Shown in pieces: positions 48,096 through 60,730 of a DNA stretch of 64,000 bases. This DNA is from Sphagnum compactum (taxonomy: Eukaryota > Bryophyta > Sphagnopsida > Sphagnales). The first letter of the stretch is position 1, and each line of letters begins with the position of its first letter. Under the pieces are notes generated by a model that did not search any database, was not told the origin of the DNA, and saw only the letters and a program-made list of their open reading frames with translations. Position numbers and translations under genes: made by a program. The stretch is from NCBI GenBank assembly GCA_965153455.1, contig OZ234499.1:558001-622000 (forward strand), given 5' to 3'.

Positions 48096-50669
48096 TCAAG
48101 CAGCGCTCTTTGCAGGAAAGTAAACTCCTTCTGCAGCTGACCAGATATTGTCTGATGATTTCTTTGTAACACCGCACACCTCTTGATGACCAGTAACAAT
48201 GCGATTATACTTCTTGTCATGGCTATGGAGATAGCCATTGGTATTAACATGCCGCAAGCGCACCTTTTGGTCCCTTAACCATACACTTGCTGTACCTTCT
48301 ATCTCCAGCCTGCCACAATGACCATTCAGAATCCATTTGTTGCTCAGTAGAATAGAATGAGATTTTGAAGCAACAAAACCAGGATGAGACATCATTAGAA
48401 ACTGAAATTAAAATTTTCAACCTTACAACAGCCAGAGATGTGGCATTCTAAAGGTATTCATGAGAAATTCACTTCAGAGATGTGTTCCCACTCACAGTGA
48501 AACAGATGCCCGGAAAATTAGAACAACAGAAGAGCTGCAAACTTAGGAATGCAGTCAGACATCTGAAGGTACTATAACATGTGATTCTTTCCACAGAAAT
48601 CATTTTTCACTCTATTAGATACTCACCACAAGAAATGTTAGCTGTGGAATTCTTGGAATATGTATGGTGTTTGAAAGGGATGAGGGAAGTAGTCATACGT
48701 ACTTCCAATGATCACCTGAATCAGATTGTCCATCTCCTCCAAAGGCACTAACCTGCATTCAGATTCACAGTCAATACCACCTATAGGCCTCTGCAGCTGA
48801 GAATCAACTTGTGAAGTCCTGTTATAGCCAGGTTTTTAATTGTGAAGAGCTCACTATGCAAGAGACTTTGTAGACTCTAGTGTCCAGAGCCCTATATATA
48901 ATAATGCCAGCCTAAGCTAATATGACTGAGACCTTTCCCGCTGACCTGGTACTATCTCCTTTCAAGAGCAAGCTCTACATGCAGAGCCCAACATACCAGC
49001 TTCACTGCAATGTGAAGCTTCAGTAGCCAGTCTCTTACAAAAAATCACAACCAAGGGACAAACAGCTCAAGATAAGAAGCAGGTGGTGTTGATTTGCCAA
49101 AATCATACAGTGGTTGGCTACCTTGTGCGAATTGCAAGATCACACTCAACAAATGGAAACAGACATAAATGGATCAACCTGAATTGATCCTGACATCATG
49201 AGTTTGTGATTTGACCTGAATAGGCCATTCCACTTATGTGATTACACAATTTCCATGGACCAGCTAATATCCACAGACAGACCAGCGCACAAGACTGCTT
49301 AGAACTGGTGAATTTCCCCTCTGCATGAACTAGAAGATGCCATTCAGAGCCGTGAGAGGCCTTTCACTTGGTACCCTTTGCAGTAAAGGTCAAGAGTGCA
49401 GAGGATTTACAAAGATAACAAAACAGGCAGCCTATAACATGTGGAACAAAACAATTACACACAGCAATGAATTGTCATGCAAGGGTAGAGAAATCCAGCC
49501 ACCTCAAGATTGCCAGAAATTGGTGACTGATGAAGGTGACTGTGGAGCCACTTACGGGTACGCACATGCTGCAACCTTACAATTGACCCATTGGGTATGG
49601 AATCACCTTGCTGGAACTCTGTTCCCAAAGGTGACTGTACCATCTGTATCACCTACAAAAAGAAAAAGCCCAGCATCACGATGGCAACAAAATACCTACA
49701 TCTACTCATCACATTCCAAAAGGAAATTCCTTCACATGTCCTTGTAATAGATTGCAGGGTCAATTACTGCTTTGGGTGGTGACACAACCTGTATCAAATT
49801 TCTTGACTCAATCAAGTCAAACTGTAAACAAACAAACACAAGGGACAATGGCTGCAAGAAGGAAGTTCAATCTAGCAGCTCTGTTGGCACCTTGATCATG
49901 CAAATTTCTTTTCAAAGTGATAAGTTTAACACTCACCCAGAAACTGTTGGCATCTTCAACAGTTGGGAAGCCAGTCACAGACTGCTGTCCACTGCCAGTG
50001 CCATATGGTACCTCATGCGAATGCAAACGAAACTTGGTGCGCTCATGCTGCAGCTTTATTACGCTTCCATGTGTCACCTACGACAAACCCTGGGATGTAA
50101 AAGATGCTTCGCACAAACCCTGGAATTTAAGATCCAAGTAAGATGGGATGTAAAAGACAACATGAACACAAAAGGTTCCAAGTTCCAACAACTTGACACC
50201 ATGTACCAGAGAGCATGATGCTATGGTTCAGATACTTCCAACAAACCCTGGGATGTAAAAGACAATATGGACACAAAAGGTTCCAAGTTCCAAGCACCTG
50301 ACACCATGTACCAGAGAATGATGTCATCGTTCTGATGCTTCCGACAGACCCTCAGAACCCTAAAGAAAAACCCTACAAAGAATGCAATCGATCTAGACAC
50401 CTGTCCGGGATACCTATTGAACTCCTCAGTAGCAGTAGGATTTGCCGCTACATACACTCGCACAGACTACTCTCTCACTCACACAGGGACGTAGATTTTC
50501 ACTGGAAAAAGAACGATTCCGAACAATATAGAAAGGAAAGAAAGGCTCACGAGGAAACACATACCTCTTTCCCTTCTTCGCTGGCAGCAAACACAGGAGA
50601 ACCGACGAAGTTATGAAAGATCGCTGCAACTGCAATCGCAGCCAAAGACAAGAGCGCCGCCATCCCCAT
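48096..50669 (-). CDS. SDF2: SDF2 (stromal cell-derived factor 2-like), MIR-domain ER protein
   Basis: Five exons on the minus strand, 50669-50565, 50077-49937, 49652-49503, 48752-48703 and 48309-48096, with GT-AG borders and matching phases, give 219 aa, the usual plant SDF2 length. Residues 1-29 are a signal peptide (MGMAALLSLAAIAVAAIF...). Three MIR repeats follow: VTHGSVIKLQHERTKFRLHS with EVPYGTGSGQQSVTGFP; NGSIVRLQHVRTRKWLHSHL; and DQKVRLRHVNTNGYLHSHDK with EVCGV and NIWSAAEGVYF. Family role: ER-lumen partner of ERdj3/BiP in folding and quality control; in Arabidopsis it is needed for receptor-kinase EFR biogenesis. There is no HDEL tail (ends AKSAA), as in other plant SDF2. The frame stays open upstream to an ATG at 50891, which would add 74 charged residues; the internal start is preferred because it places the signal peptide at the N terminus. 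Confidence 0.93.
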
Positions 50670-51120
50670 GCACCAATGCAACAGGGTTAGGCTCTGCCGA
50701 TCGCAAATGCAATTCCGCCGCTTCTGGATGCTAGTCGGAGGACGCTTCTCCTCCTCTGAGCCCCGTCGTCGTTCCGCCTCTCTCAGCCTTCTCGGCGCTT
50801 CAGCAAGCTCCTCCTTCAACAAGACTCCAGCTGAGCTATGACCGCTGCCGCCGTTACTCCCAGGTTTGGATCGAAGGCCCACCTTGGACACTTCCGGTCC
50901 CGGCGAACCCGAAAACGAGGCCAGCTCTTCTCCCCACCACCACCAACAACAACTCCAAGGACTTCACAACACGCACGGATTGCAAGCGCAAATTTGCACG
51001 CACGATCGAATGTCGCGAAGTGCGAGCTCCAAATCGAGATCACCCACGATCGCTGCATGATTTTAGGGTTCTTCGACCCCTGACACGCAGAAGACGACAA
51101 GTCCGCGCACCCATTGTCTA
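50670..51120 (-). promoter_or_regulatory. SDF2 5' leader and promoter region
   Basis: This is more GC-rich than the rest of the window and open in several frames on both strands, none with a recognisable domain. A TTTTAGGGTT word (telo-box-like) lies at about 51060-51069. I see no clear ER-stress element of the CCAAT-N9-CCACG type. Confidence 0.35.
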
Positions 51121-51420
51121 ACCGGGCCCGTTCCACCTACGAACTAGCGACCCCAGCACGGACTGCCCCAAACCGCCTATATGACCGGGCCCGTTCCACC
51201 TAGGAAAACAAAAAACCAGTGCAGAGTCCTTGCGAACCGGGCCTGTTCCACCTCGGAACAGGTTGAGTACACCAGTGTGCCCTACTAAACCAGGCTTTTC
51301 TACCTATTAATGCGACGAGGCCACCGGTGAGTCCTACGGAACCGGAATCGTGAAACCCGGTCCATGAAGCCGGGACTGAAAATGGCCCGGTTCCAGTTTT
51401 AGAGGATGGGTACGTTGTTG
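51121..51420. repeat. GC-rich ACCGGGCC(C/T)GTTCCACCT repeats
   Basis: ACCGGGCC(C/T)GTTCCACCT occurs at 51121, 51184 and 51236, with more degenerate forms near 51288 and 51340, each followed by a GGAA or GAAC word. Spacing is 63 and 52 bases. The block sits between the SDF2 promoter and the gypsy LTR and is clearly more GC-rich than its surroundings. Confidence 0.75.
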
Positions 51421-51479
51421 TGCGGTTCTTTGAATTTTTTAAAGAACCATGGGTTCCGGTTCTGTAAAGCACTGGCTGG

Positions 51480-54400
51480 ATTTTTCCTTTGTATTTTCAG
51501 CTCCCTTACCTGCCTGAAGAAACCTGTTTTCAACAAGCTGGATTGACATGATGTGGGGCTTACGGCCATGTGGTCCAACTCTGGGAGTTGGGCCAGGGTA
51601 GTGGTCAGACTTCGGGACTAACCAAGTGTGCTGTGGGGTGTACGGGTAATCAGGAGCTAAAGGAGTTGACACGAGAGGAGCTTGGCGTGACGTGAGGAGT
51701 GCAAGGCAACAAGCTGGAAAGGGCGTGCCATCTGGTATCAAAGCTAAATCTTGTTCCGATAGAGCGTGAAGATGGGAGAAGAGGTAGTGGCCGAGTCCCC
51801 CGTCACAAAACGCCTACGCTGGGTTAAGGCGAAGAAGGTTGCCACAAAGGAGGCTCATGAGGCCAAAAAGTTCGCTAACCAAAAAGCAGCAGTTGAAGTC
51901 AGCTCTACCAAAAAGCTTCCCAGAACATCGAAAGGTGAAAGGGAAGAGACTTCCAGGCCCTTCAACCCTGAAAGCAAAGGAGGGGTATTGGCGGAAAAGG
52001 AACCTTCCAAGGGACAACGCCCAAGTTGTGAAGCAGCTTGGATCCACCTCCGACTCTTCGGAATGGAATGAGAAGGAAGAGGAAAATCTGAAAGGGGTTA
52101 ACATCCTAAAGAAGCCAATCAAGGCTTCAAAGCGGATGGAAGAGCCCAGAAGAGCTCAAGAAGTTCAAGCAGCCCAAGAAACCCAAGCAACGAAAAGGGC
52201 TTGAAAGGCGAGGCTGTGGCTTATGGCTGAAAGGATCCTCCAAGCCGCAAAAAAGGTAGCTTGGGTGGAGTTGGAAGCAGAATGGGCTAAGGTTAGGGCC
52301 TAATAGGTAGAGGAACCCCCTTTCACGTTGTCCCTGAATGCCATGGCAGAAGCCTTAAAGGTCATGTAAAACTTAATGGTAAGCGAAAGGGAAATCAACA
52401 TGTAGCTCTCTTTGGAGCTAAGAAAGGCTCACAAGGAAAAAGGGGCAGGGCCAAGCGGGGAGGCCACAAAGGCCATGAAGACTTAGATGCTAAATCCTTT
52501 CACGGGAAAGGATACCAAGGCAAAAAACGTTAGGCAATGGGTGTTCCAAATGGAACCCTACTTTGAATCCCAAGTGATCAACACGGATGTTGATCGACTT
52601 AGGTTGGCACAATTTCTTCTAAGAAATCACGCTTTGGAATGGTGGACAACTTAAAAGGATGTTGAACCAAACCTAATGGGGATTTTGCCTTGCAGTGCAT
52701 TCAAGGCCAAGTTGAATGAGAGGTTTACACCTCACGACCAAATCCTTAAGGATGGCCAGGAACTTTTGAATTTGCGCTAATTTGACAAACTTGGAGGAAT
52801 GGGAAGGTATGTTCAAACCTTTGTGTCGTTGTTGAGCCTCATCCTAATGAAAGAAAAGTATGCGGAAAAGGTGGCCTTCCTACATGGCTTGCAATTGCGG
52901 CCTAGCAATGCATTTTGCAAAGAAACAAGGTTCCTACAATTTGTCAATAGATGATGAAGGTTGCGAAGTGCTTGGAAGATGACTCCATGCATAAAAAGGC
53001 GGGAATGCCATTAGTTTTGTAGCTCACTACAAGGGTGAATATCGGAAGTGCAACGTAGGTTACAAGTGGCCTGAAAAAGGGCCAAAAGAGAAAGTGGGAT
53101 AAAAATCCACCGAAAGACAAGGGAACTTTGATGGAAAAGAAGTCACAAGATGTTGCCAAAGTTTGGAGTTTCAATTGTGAAGAGTTGGGACACTTTGCAA
53201 AGGATTACAAAAAGGTTAATCAAGACTGGGCTCAAGGGGGGTTTGTTGTAAAGGCAAGTGTGGCCAAGTTGGGCCCTAATTTTATCCTACTTAGGTTCAA
53301 GGTAAGAACTCATGGGGTGTTGTGTCTTTTTTATTCAAGAGCCACGCATTCATTTGTGAGCCCAAGTGCAGTAATTTGACTTGGATGGGTGACCAAAAAG
53401 GTGGCCAAACCCATCAAGGTCCACTTAGCACAAGGAGTAATGATACTAGCAAGTGAGGTGGTGTTGGGAGCCATTTTGGAATGCGGCAAGGCGAAGTTTG
53501 CAGAGAATTTCACGATTTGCGCCTAAGATGGCATATAGGTTATCTTAGGGAACACCTTTCTAGATGTTTACTATGTAGATGTTTTGAAAGGAGTTTCTAA
53601 ATTAAGAATCATTGTTAGGCTAGCAGATAGGTCTGTTACTTTAGAAATTGAATACTAGGCTAGTTTAATTAAGGTAGGTATTCATTTTGGTCTCCTTGCA
53701 AGAATTGAAGGATACCTCATTTTTAATTGTTATGCATGTGGATGAATCTAGTGTCAAGTTTAAAGCCAAAGGGGTTAAAGCTTGGCCTATTTGTATTTCC
53801 AACACAATTAATAAATTTTTGGATGTCCTATCAGACAACCTCCCCAAACATTTACCTCCTTTTCGCAATGTGTATCATAAATTTGAGGTGATGTTTGGGT
53901 TGGCACCACCTTTTAAATTGTCTTATCAATTTAATAAAAAAGAGTTACAAAAGTTCAAGGCTCAAATAATTAATGGAATGGGGATACATTAGGCCAAACA
54001 AATCACCTTATGGATTGCTCTCCTTGTTTGTTGATAAAAAGGATGGGAAATTATGCATGTGCATAAATTATTGCGCCTTGAACAAAATGACCATTAAAAA
54101 CAATTACCCCTTGCCCCAAATTGGTGATTTCTTTGGTCGTCTAAATGGGGCTTCTTATTTTAGTTGCATCGAATTGAAGTTGGGCTATTATCAATTCTAT
54201 GTGGAAATGCGGATGTGGAAAAGATGGCCATGAAGACAAGGTATGGTTCTTATGAGTTCTTAGTCATGCTGTTTTGGCTATGTAACGCTCCGTCAACTTT
54301 CACAACCTTGATGAACTCGATTTTTCATGAGAAATTAGACAAGTTTGTAATCATCTATATAGATGATATCTTGCTATATTCCAAGTCCACGGAGGAACAT

Positions 54401-54545
54401 GCAACACATTTGGAGTTTGTGTTGCAAAAATTCAAAGAAAACAAACAATATGTTAATCGAGCAAAAAACAAGTTTGTAGGTCCAGAGATGGACTTCTTGG
54501 GACATGTGTTGTCTTGAGAAGGGATGAGGCTCAACCCAAAGAGGT
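51480..54545 (+). mobile_element. Truncated Ty3/gypsy LTR retrotransposon
   Basis: The 3' part of the left LTR ends in GTGCCA at 51730. Two bases later, TGGTATCAAAGC (51733-51744) is a primer-binding site for initiator tRNA-Met, one base off the usual TGGTATCAGAGC. Gag, protease and reverse transcriptase follow in the normal order. The element stops after reverse transcriptase at about 54540, where TTACCTA repeats begin; RNase H, integrase and the right LTR are missing. The LTR family is identified by a ~250-bp match to the inverted sequence at 62384-62640. The LTR 5' end is not defined. Confidence 0.85.
51772..54540 (+). pseudogene. Gypsy gag-protease-RT remains, multiply broken
   Basis: The start is at ATG 51772, with a Lys/Ala-rich Gag N terminus. 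The retrotransposon Gag core (LRLAQFLLRNHALEWW, about 52590-52645) is interrupted by stops. The zinc knuckle near 53160-53210 reads SFNCEELGHFAKDY, so two of its three cysteines are gone. The protease motif near 53332 reads YSRATHSF instead of the family's D-S-G-A-T, so the catalytic Asp is lost. Reverse transcriptase spans about 53970-54520, with a frameshift near 54220; it keeps YIDDILLYS, but the first catalytic Asp position reads as Glu ([10 protein letters not shown]). No enzyme activity is expected. Confidence 0.85.
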
Positions 54546-54620
54546 ATTATTACCTATTACCTATTACCTACCTATTATTACCTATTACCTTTCTACCTAC
54601 TAACCCTAACTTGTAACTAT
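54541..54620. repeat. TTACCTA-type short tandem repeat at the truncation point
   Basis: Irregular repeats of ATTACCTATTACCTA and CTACCTA fill about 80 bases exactly where the gypsy coding sequence stops. Related (complementary) TAGGTAGG arrays occur near 9340-9410 and 19945-19975. The junction may mark where recombination removed the rest of the element. Confidence 0.7.
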
Positions 54621-54889
54621 TAAACGTACCTACGAACCAAATCAAAATTTTTGCCATTACCTATTGATTCCTAAACACCATTGCTCCCCCTACTATTGTT
54701 CACCTCTTGCTCATGTTGCCCCTTCAAAACTACTCACCAAACCTCCTTAGATTGTCATCACATTGTGCAAGTAAGCTTTCCCTCTCTTTCTCATAAGCAA
54801 CAAGATGGCATCATTCGTTAGTCTGTCTTCTAAACGTTGGAACACCAATTTTGGGTGTAATGATTCATTTATCTTTTGTGAAGCAAATA

Positions 54890-55150
54890 TTCTGAATATA
54901 ACAGTTGTATAGGTAGGAGTAGTGACAATATATGTAGCAACATCGGAGGCGCTCAGGAAAAAGAAAAGATAAGACAAAACTTAGTTTACCACCAAAATTG
55001 CTGGAAAAACTAGCTTCAGTATTAATTATTTTGTCTTGTAAAATTTTCATTCCGAGTTACATGTTTGATGCCCTATTATGCTAAAACTGGTAGTTCTCAC
55101 CCCCTAATCGCGAGACTTTACAGATAACTCTAATGACTGAAACAAAATTT
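54890..55150. repeat. 250-bp dispersed direct repeat, copy 1
   Basis: This aligns with 59955-60200 in the same orientation at roughly 80 percent by eye. Shared blocks are AGTTGTA(T/C)A(G/A)GTAGGAG, GGAGGCGCTCAGGA, TTACCACC(A/G)AAATTG and GTTCTCACCCCCTAATCGC. No reading frame is conserved. Confidence 0.85.
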
Positions 55151-58100
55151 CAACCTCAATAAGACCAACTTGCTGATCCAGAATCATAGGTAGGGCAAAC
55201 AAAATCAAACATGAGTCCAGATCCTTATTTTGAGATAGGCCTACCACTCTCAAATCAAAACCCCCTAGATTCAGAAGAATCGTACATTCGTCATACCCTT
55301 ATATGGTTGCTAAAACGCAATGAAACTTAATTGTAAGGTAAAGCTTGCACGCTTGTAAAGACTTGCTACAGATTTTTATTCTTTTGTCCTTCAGTGCAAG
55401 AATGGGCATTTCATTTTTTGAAACATGTCGGGGAAGATATACTCTGGGTAACATGCCCTCCAATTACACTAAAAAAAATTCGGAGCACATCTTTACACTT
55501 GAAATCAAGCCACATTTAGTTAGTGTATGAAGACATCTTATAATGCATAATAGTCCCACAAGGTTGTGTAGGGCCTTACATAGTTTATACCAATGCCCAT
55601 TGCATCCATGTGTTAGGGATTTATGCTTGGTAAATTCATATTTGAAACGTGTGTCTCAAAATGTTTAATAAGGTTTCTTATTTGAAGTGGAAAAAGAACA
55701 AATTTAAGTGGTGCACTAATGTTTAACAAAACTTTGTCGAAAACTTACAACTTCAAAACAACAATTATTGTTATATTTCTACAATAAATAAAATAGGTCA
55801 GAAGACAACTCACATATTGTTACCTTCCCATTGGGGAATGATGATTCCAAACATGCATTTGTTCAATTGATTATGTTTTGGGCAATGACACGACCTAGTA
55901 GTTAGGGCACGGAAATCCTAGATGTGCACCAACATTTCATGACTAAGTATACTTATGAGCTTGCTTAAGTTGGGTGTCCTTACTTGGGTTGTGTTCTTGT
56001 TCAATGTGAACTTGTCGTCACCAGCCTCTCTAATTGAGAAGAATGTTTCATCCTTAACTAACATCATCAAAATATTGAATCAAATTTCAACCCAATAGAT
56101 TGAATGATAGCTTAGCTTAAATGAAAATTCCAAGGTTATCATTCACTATCATGTTATTTAAAGAAAATAATGTAAATTTCATGGGCACAAGTGGTCAGCT
56201 TAATAAACAAGATTGGTCTAGTGTTGCAAAAGTGCTTCCTGGATTAAAAAAATGATATGATTTTCATTATATTAAATTTTTTAATATTTTAAAATTTAAC
56301 ACAGTAAAAACAAAATGTACATGTAATGAGCACAAACCCTTTCTATAAATAACTATTTACACAACACATTCAATTGTTATTTCATTCAAGGTAACTAAAA
56401 GAACAAATTCAAACCACCAAATCTAACAATCCACTAGCTTGAAAAAAAATCATATGCCTACATATAACCTTATTCTACTAAACATTGAAAATAATGATGC
56501 AACTCTATCATTCCATTGGACCTCTAAAATTCTCATAAACATACCAAACCCTTTTATCATAGGACCTGTTCCAATTCAGTGGTAATCAAATTATTCTTAG
56601 AAATGTTGAATTTTTCAATTTTTATTTGTTTGAAAGTTGAAATTGGAGGAAATTACAAGGGAAGGCAATAATATAAGAATCCAACAATTTCCTTGGTTGT
56701 AACATTTTTTCATTACACCTACACACAAGCTTATTCAACACCATTGTATATTAATACACTACCATCATAACCTTCAACTATGTACAAATAAGATTATTAA
56801 ACAGTAAAAATTTGAATTTGAATAGAGGGCATGAAAAAAACATTAACTCAAATTCATCAAGCCATTAGCTTTAACTAAATTTTACTTTAAATGGATGCCA
56901 TCTTTAAGGAAAACCTTATAGTAGGGTGCATTTTCAAAGCATTTTTTTTGTTGAATGAGTTAGGGAACAAAGTGGGTTTCCAAATTTTAATGATGAGAAA
57001 CTTGAGGAATTGGTATATTAGTGAAATTGAAATTCATTGAATTGAATTGAACACAATATTTTTCTCCTCCAAATTTGGTAGGGTTAATGTTCTTATTGAA
57101 ATTTCAATTGAATTCTTTCCATAATTTTCTTGAATTCAATTATAAAAAGGCACGTTAATTTTCTTTTTCATATCCATGTAGATGGGTTAATGAAAGAAGT
57201 GAGGTACTTAGCTTGGAATCTCAAAAATGTCAAGTTGATGACCATACCATTAGACCCTATGAATGTTTCACCTAAACCAATTGGAGCAATTTTTTTTTAA
57301 GGAACATTTTAACACAAATTCTCTTCTTTTAAAGGAAAGCCAAAAAAATTATGACAAAACTCATTTTCTTTTGAGAAAATTTGGCCACATCTCCACACAG
57401 ACTTTAGTTTCAACTTTGGCCAAAGTTTTTGGCCACATTTTGGAGAGTTTTCTACAAAGGTATCCCCAATCAATTCTAAGTCTCAGTTGAGATGATCACA
57501 AACCTGCGAAAAAGAATTCACAAGGTCAAAATTCAAATGGACTAGGCCTAGGCATTTCAAAGAAAGTTGAAAGCCTTTTTACCTTGAACCCTAGTACTAA
57601 TTGTAACCCTGCCATCTACCTTCAAGCATTCAGAGCTGGTAAACAGTCCAAAACATGTAGAGGAGAGTTTCAAATTAAGTGATTGCTATAGATTCATTTT
57701 TAAAGCCCTTTGGGAAATTGTCTAGTTTAGCTGGAGGATGTGTTATATGGCCAAAAAATTGTTACATTCATTGCCCCCTATGGCAGGCTCTTGCCCTTGT
57801 AGTGGGGCAGTGCATCTTGGCCATTGATCTCCGTTGATCAAAGGATCAAGCTTTACACCGAGTACCTTGGAGTGGGGCATTGTTGAAAGGTGGGGCTCGA
57901 CCAATTTGCCCTCCTTAGAGGTCCTTAGCGGAGCATCCCACTCCTATGGTGGTACCCTATGTACTTAAACCAAGATGACACTACCATATGTTCTAAATAG
58001 CCTTGGAAGATCGACTCAACAAACCTGCGAAAGGCAACAATACAAGAGAGGAGAGTACTTTCTTGGGACTGGCAAGCAAAAGGTTGTTGCCTTGAACCCT

Positions 58101-59954
58101 ACATTCATGCAATCGAATGGAATGGAATTGTTGTGATTTTTTGTACGGACTACAACGTTCAAGCAATAAAGATGCCACACATGTGATCCCAAGCAATGGA
58201 TCCCATTATAGCTAAAAAAGGTCCCCACACTTCCCTTTGCTTGCAATCAACATTGGTTTTCTACTAGGTTCATGGTGGAGTGGATTAGGAGGTCACATCA
58301 TTGCTAGCATTTTGGTGAAACTATGCACAAATTGCTCTCAAGAGTGCATGTGCATTGTGGACCCATCAGAGGTGGAAGCATCAAACCTACACATTATAAG
58401 CTTGCCTTGCCTCCTCCTCTCATGTGAAGTCCATGTCACATGATAAAGGGTGCTAGCTCTCATTAGGAGTTTGGATATGTCACTTGCCCACCAGTATTCT
58501 TTTATTTTCAGTTTTCTGATGTAGCATGGTTTGCAATTGTGGGTGTCATACTTGTGCTTATCTCAATGAAGATTAGCGCCAATGTCATAAGTGGAAATCA
58601 ACATTGATTGCTCGGTGTACATGTGGTTGGCATAGAACAATTGTTGATGAGATTAGTGTGGATCGAAAAAAAAAATGACCTCCTTTTTGGATTGGCATTG
58701 ATCTGTTGGAGGGTGTTTTTACACTTAATATTTCATTACATTTTTTTTAACATAAGCAATAAAATAAGTGATTGATGTATAGGAAGGTTATCAAAGTTAC
58801 ATGGAGGATGATCTGTTCTCATTGGTTCCTTTCAAATTAATGTTAATCATAATAAGCGATGATTTTTAAGATCATAAAAAAAAAGATTTGACACTCACAG
58901 ACCACTGCAAACAAGATTCATTGTCAATTAAAAGAAATGTTAACATAAAACACTGTAGAAAATACCCCAAAACTATATAGGTAGTGCGTCAAAACACGAC
59001 AAAAGTTGCCCCCCAAAAAAAATTGAACAAAAATTTCCCAAAATTCACAGGAAACGTGTGACAGAATATCGATTTTAATTTTATTAAGGTTCAAATTTTG
59101 TGAAAGACGACTTTGGCAGAAAAAACAACACAGCTTGCCACATTTCTTAAAGGAAATATTAAAACTCAACAACGAGATGACTATGAAAGGTACGGATCAG
59201 CAATTTGAGGTGGGGACATTTAGATCCAACTTTATGTGGAATAGAAGGAACCGTATGAAAGTACAATCTTGTTTGGCAAGGCATATTCTCTATCAGGCTG
59301 TAGTGCTAGAAAACATGGAATGCCACCATCACTCGTTGCATCACCAAAATGGAATCAACTCTTAAAAACATCTCAATGGAAGTCCACACAAAGTAAAATT
59401 TTGAAAAACATCACAAGCTCCCCACGAGGCATGGGCCTCTCCTTCCGTAATGATCAAGGCAGGCCGATACAATAGGAGGCCTGCCTTTCCCCGAGGGCAT
59501 GCCCGGCCACCAGCTTGTTAAGGTGGCAACAACCCACCAATCAACTTCTAATCTTTAGGGATCTAAACATAAAGTGAAGAAGTGCAACTCAACAACACCT
59601 TGATGTGAATAGGGCACCAGAATAAATACCCCTAAATGAATTCTAGGCTTGTCTTTTTACACCTTAGGCGGTTTTGCTTGTTTTGCAATAGAACAACAAA
59701 TAATCATAATAATTTTTTGGCCTTACATTGTTTTGACTTTTGCATGCTTTGTCCTAAACCAAGTTTGAAACCATTACCTTGAGAGAGAGAGTGTGAGGAT
59801 ACCTATCATCAGCACAATGTTCAAAATTGATCAAAAGCAATAAAATAATCCATAAAGTCACCCTCTCTTTCACCCCCTCTTTCAGTGGTATCCGCAAAGT
59901 AAGGAAATTTTATTAAATCTCAGTGTGAAATGCTGAAACTTAATGCACAAGGTT
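55151..59954. other. AT-rich DNA between the two 250-bp direct repeats
   Basis: Nearly 5 kb with no recognisable gene. Positions 57770-57940 are locally less AT-rich and contain GTGGGGC three times. Positions 59420-59500 include GGCAGGCC...GGCCTGCC, a small hairpin. Short frames near 57263-57490 and 58237-58443 lack motifs. A GA-rich run lies at 59782-59792. Confidence 0.45.
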
Positions 59955-60200
59955 CGAGAGTAATTATAGTAGTTGTACAAGTAGGAGCAGTGAAAATATA
60001 TGCAGCAGTGGAGGCGCTCAGGACAAATGAAAGAGGGGATGAAACTTAGGTTACCACCGAAATTGGTAGAAAAACGAGTTTGGGTCCCAGTTTCGTTTTA
60101 TAAAATTTCATTCCAGATACACATTTGATGGCCTATTATGCTGAAACTGGCCGTTCTCACCCCCTAATCGCCTGACTTCACGGATAAGTTTCATGTTGTG
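59955..60200. repeat. 250-bp dispersed direct repeat, copy 2
   Basis: Same orientation as 54890-55150, 5.05 kb away; see that entry for the shared blocks. The flanks of the two copies show little similarity, so the repeat ends roughly at these coordinates. Confidence 0.85.
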
Positions 60201-60599
60201 ACACAAAAGTACAACTCTGCAGTAGAACAATGCAGTATTACACCCAGTTACGTTACAAACAACATCAAGCAGGCCTGGTTCCTATTTAGAACGTGGCCAC
60301 GATTTAGGATTAGGGTTTAAGGTTTCCTATTGAATCAGGTTGGGTGTTCTCTTTAAACATTTTGTCAGGCCAGTCCTCTGCTTGTTCCACTTTTGGTGCT
60401 TTTACTTTTCACTTGTAATGAGAATTGGCCACAGAGAACAAAACTTGAAATGTGAATCAACCGTGTTGTAAATTGGTCGCATATGCTTGGGACTTGGTAA
60501 AAAAACATTGTCACCTACTGGAACCGAAGCTCACCCGCCCAGGCTTGGCCAGAGTGAACAGTCACCCACCAGCACATTACAAAGGATAGTTAATAGGCG

Positions 60600-60730
60600 G
60601 TCGGGAAGAAGGCATCAGTTTCCAGTTCCCTAGCCATGGTGGTTAGCTCAGTTGCCTTTTGCTTGCTAGTAACCTGCAAGTGGGTTGTTGGTGGTTGTTA
60701 GAAGGCAGGTAGCAAAACTAGCCATTACCA
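60600..60730. repeat. Dispersed repeat with tRNA A-box-like word, inverted copy of 19890-20010
   Basis: CCATGGTGGTTAGCTCAGTTG resembles the D-arm/A-box region of a tRNA (GGTTAGCTCAGTTGG). The inverse complement of this region aligns with 19890-20010, including ACTGAGCTAACCACCATGG and the ACAACCCACT block. No B box is evident. It is probably a short interspersed element. Confidence 0.55.

Noticed and set aside
50816-51136. 106-aa minus-strand frame upstream of SDF2
   Set aside because: GC-rich DNA opens several frames on both strands here; no motif supports coding.
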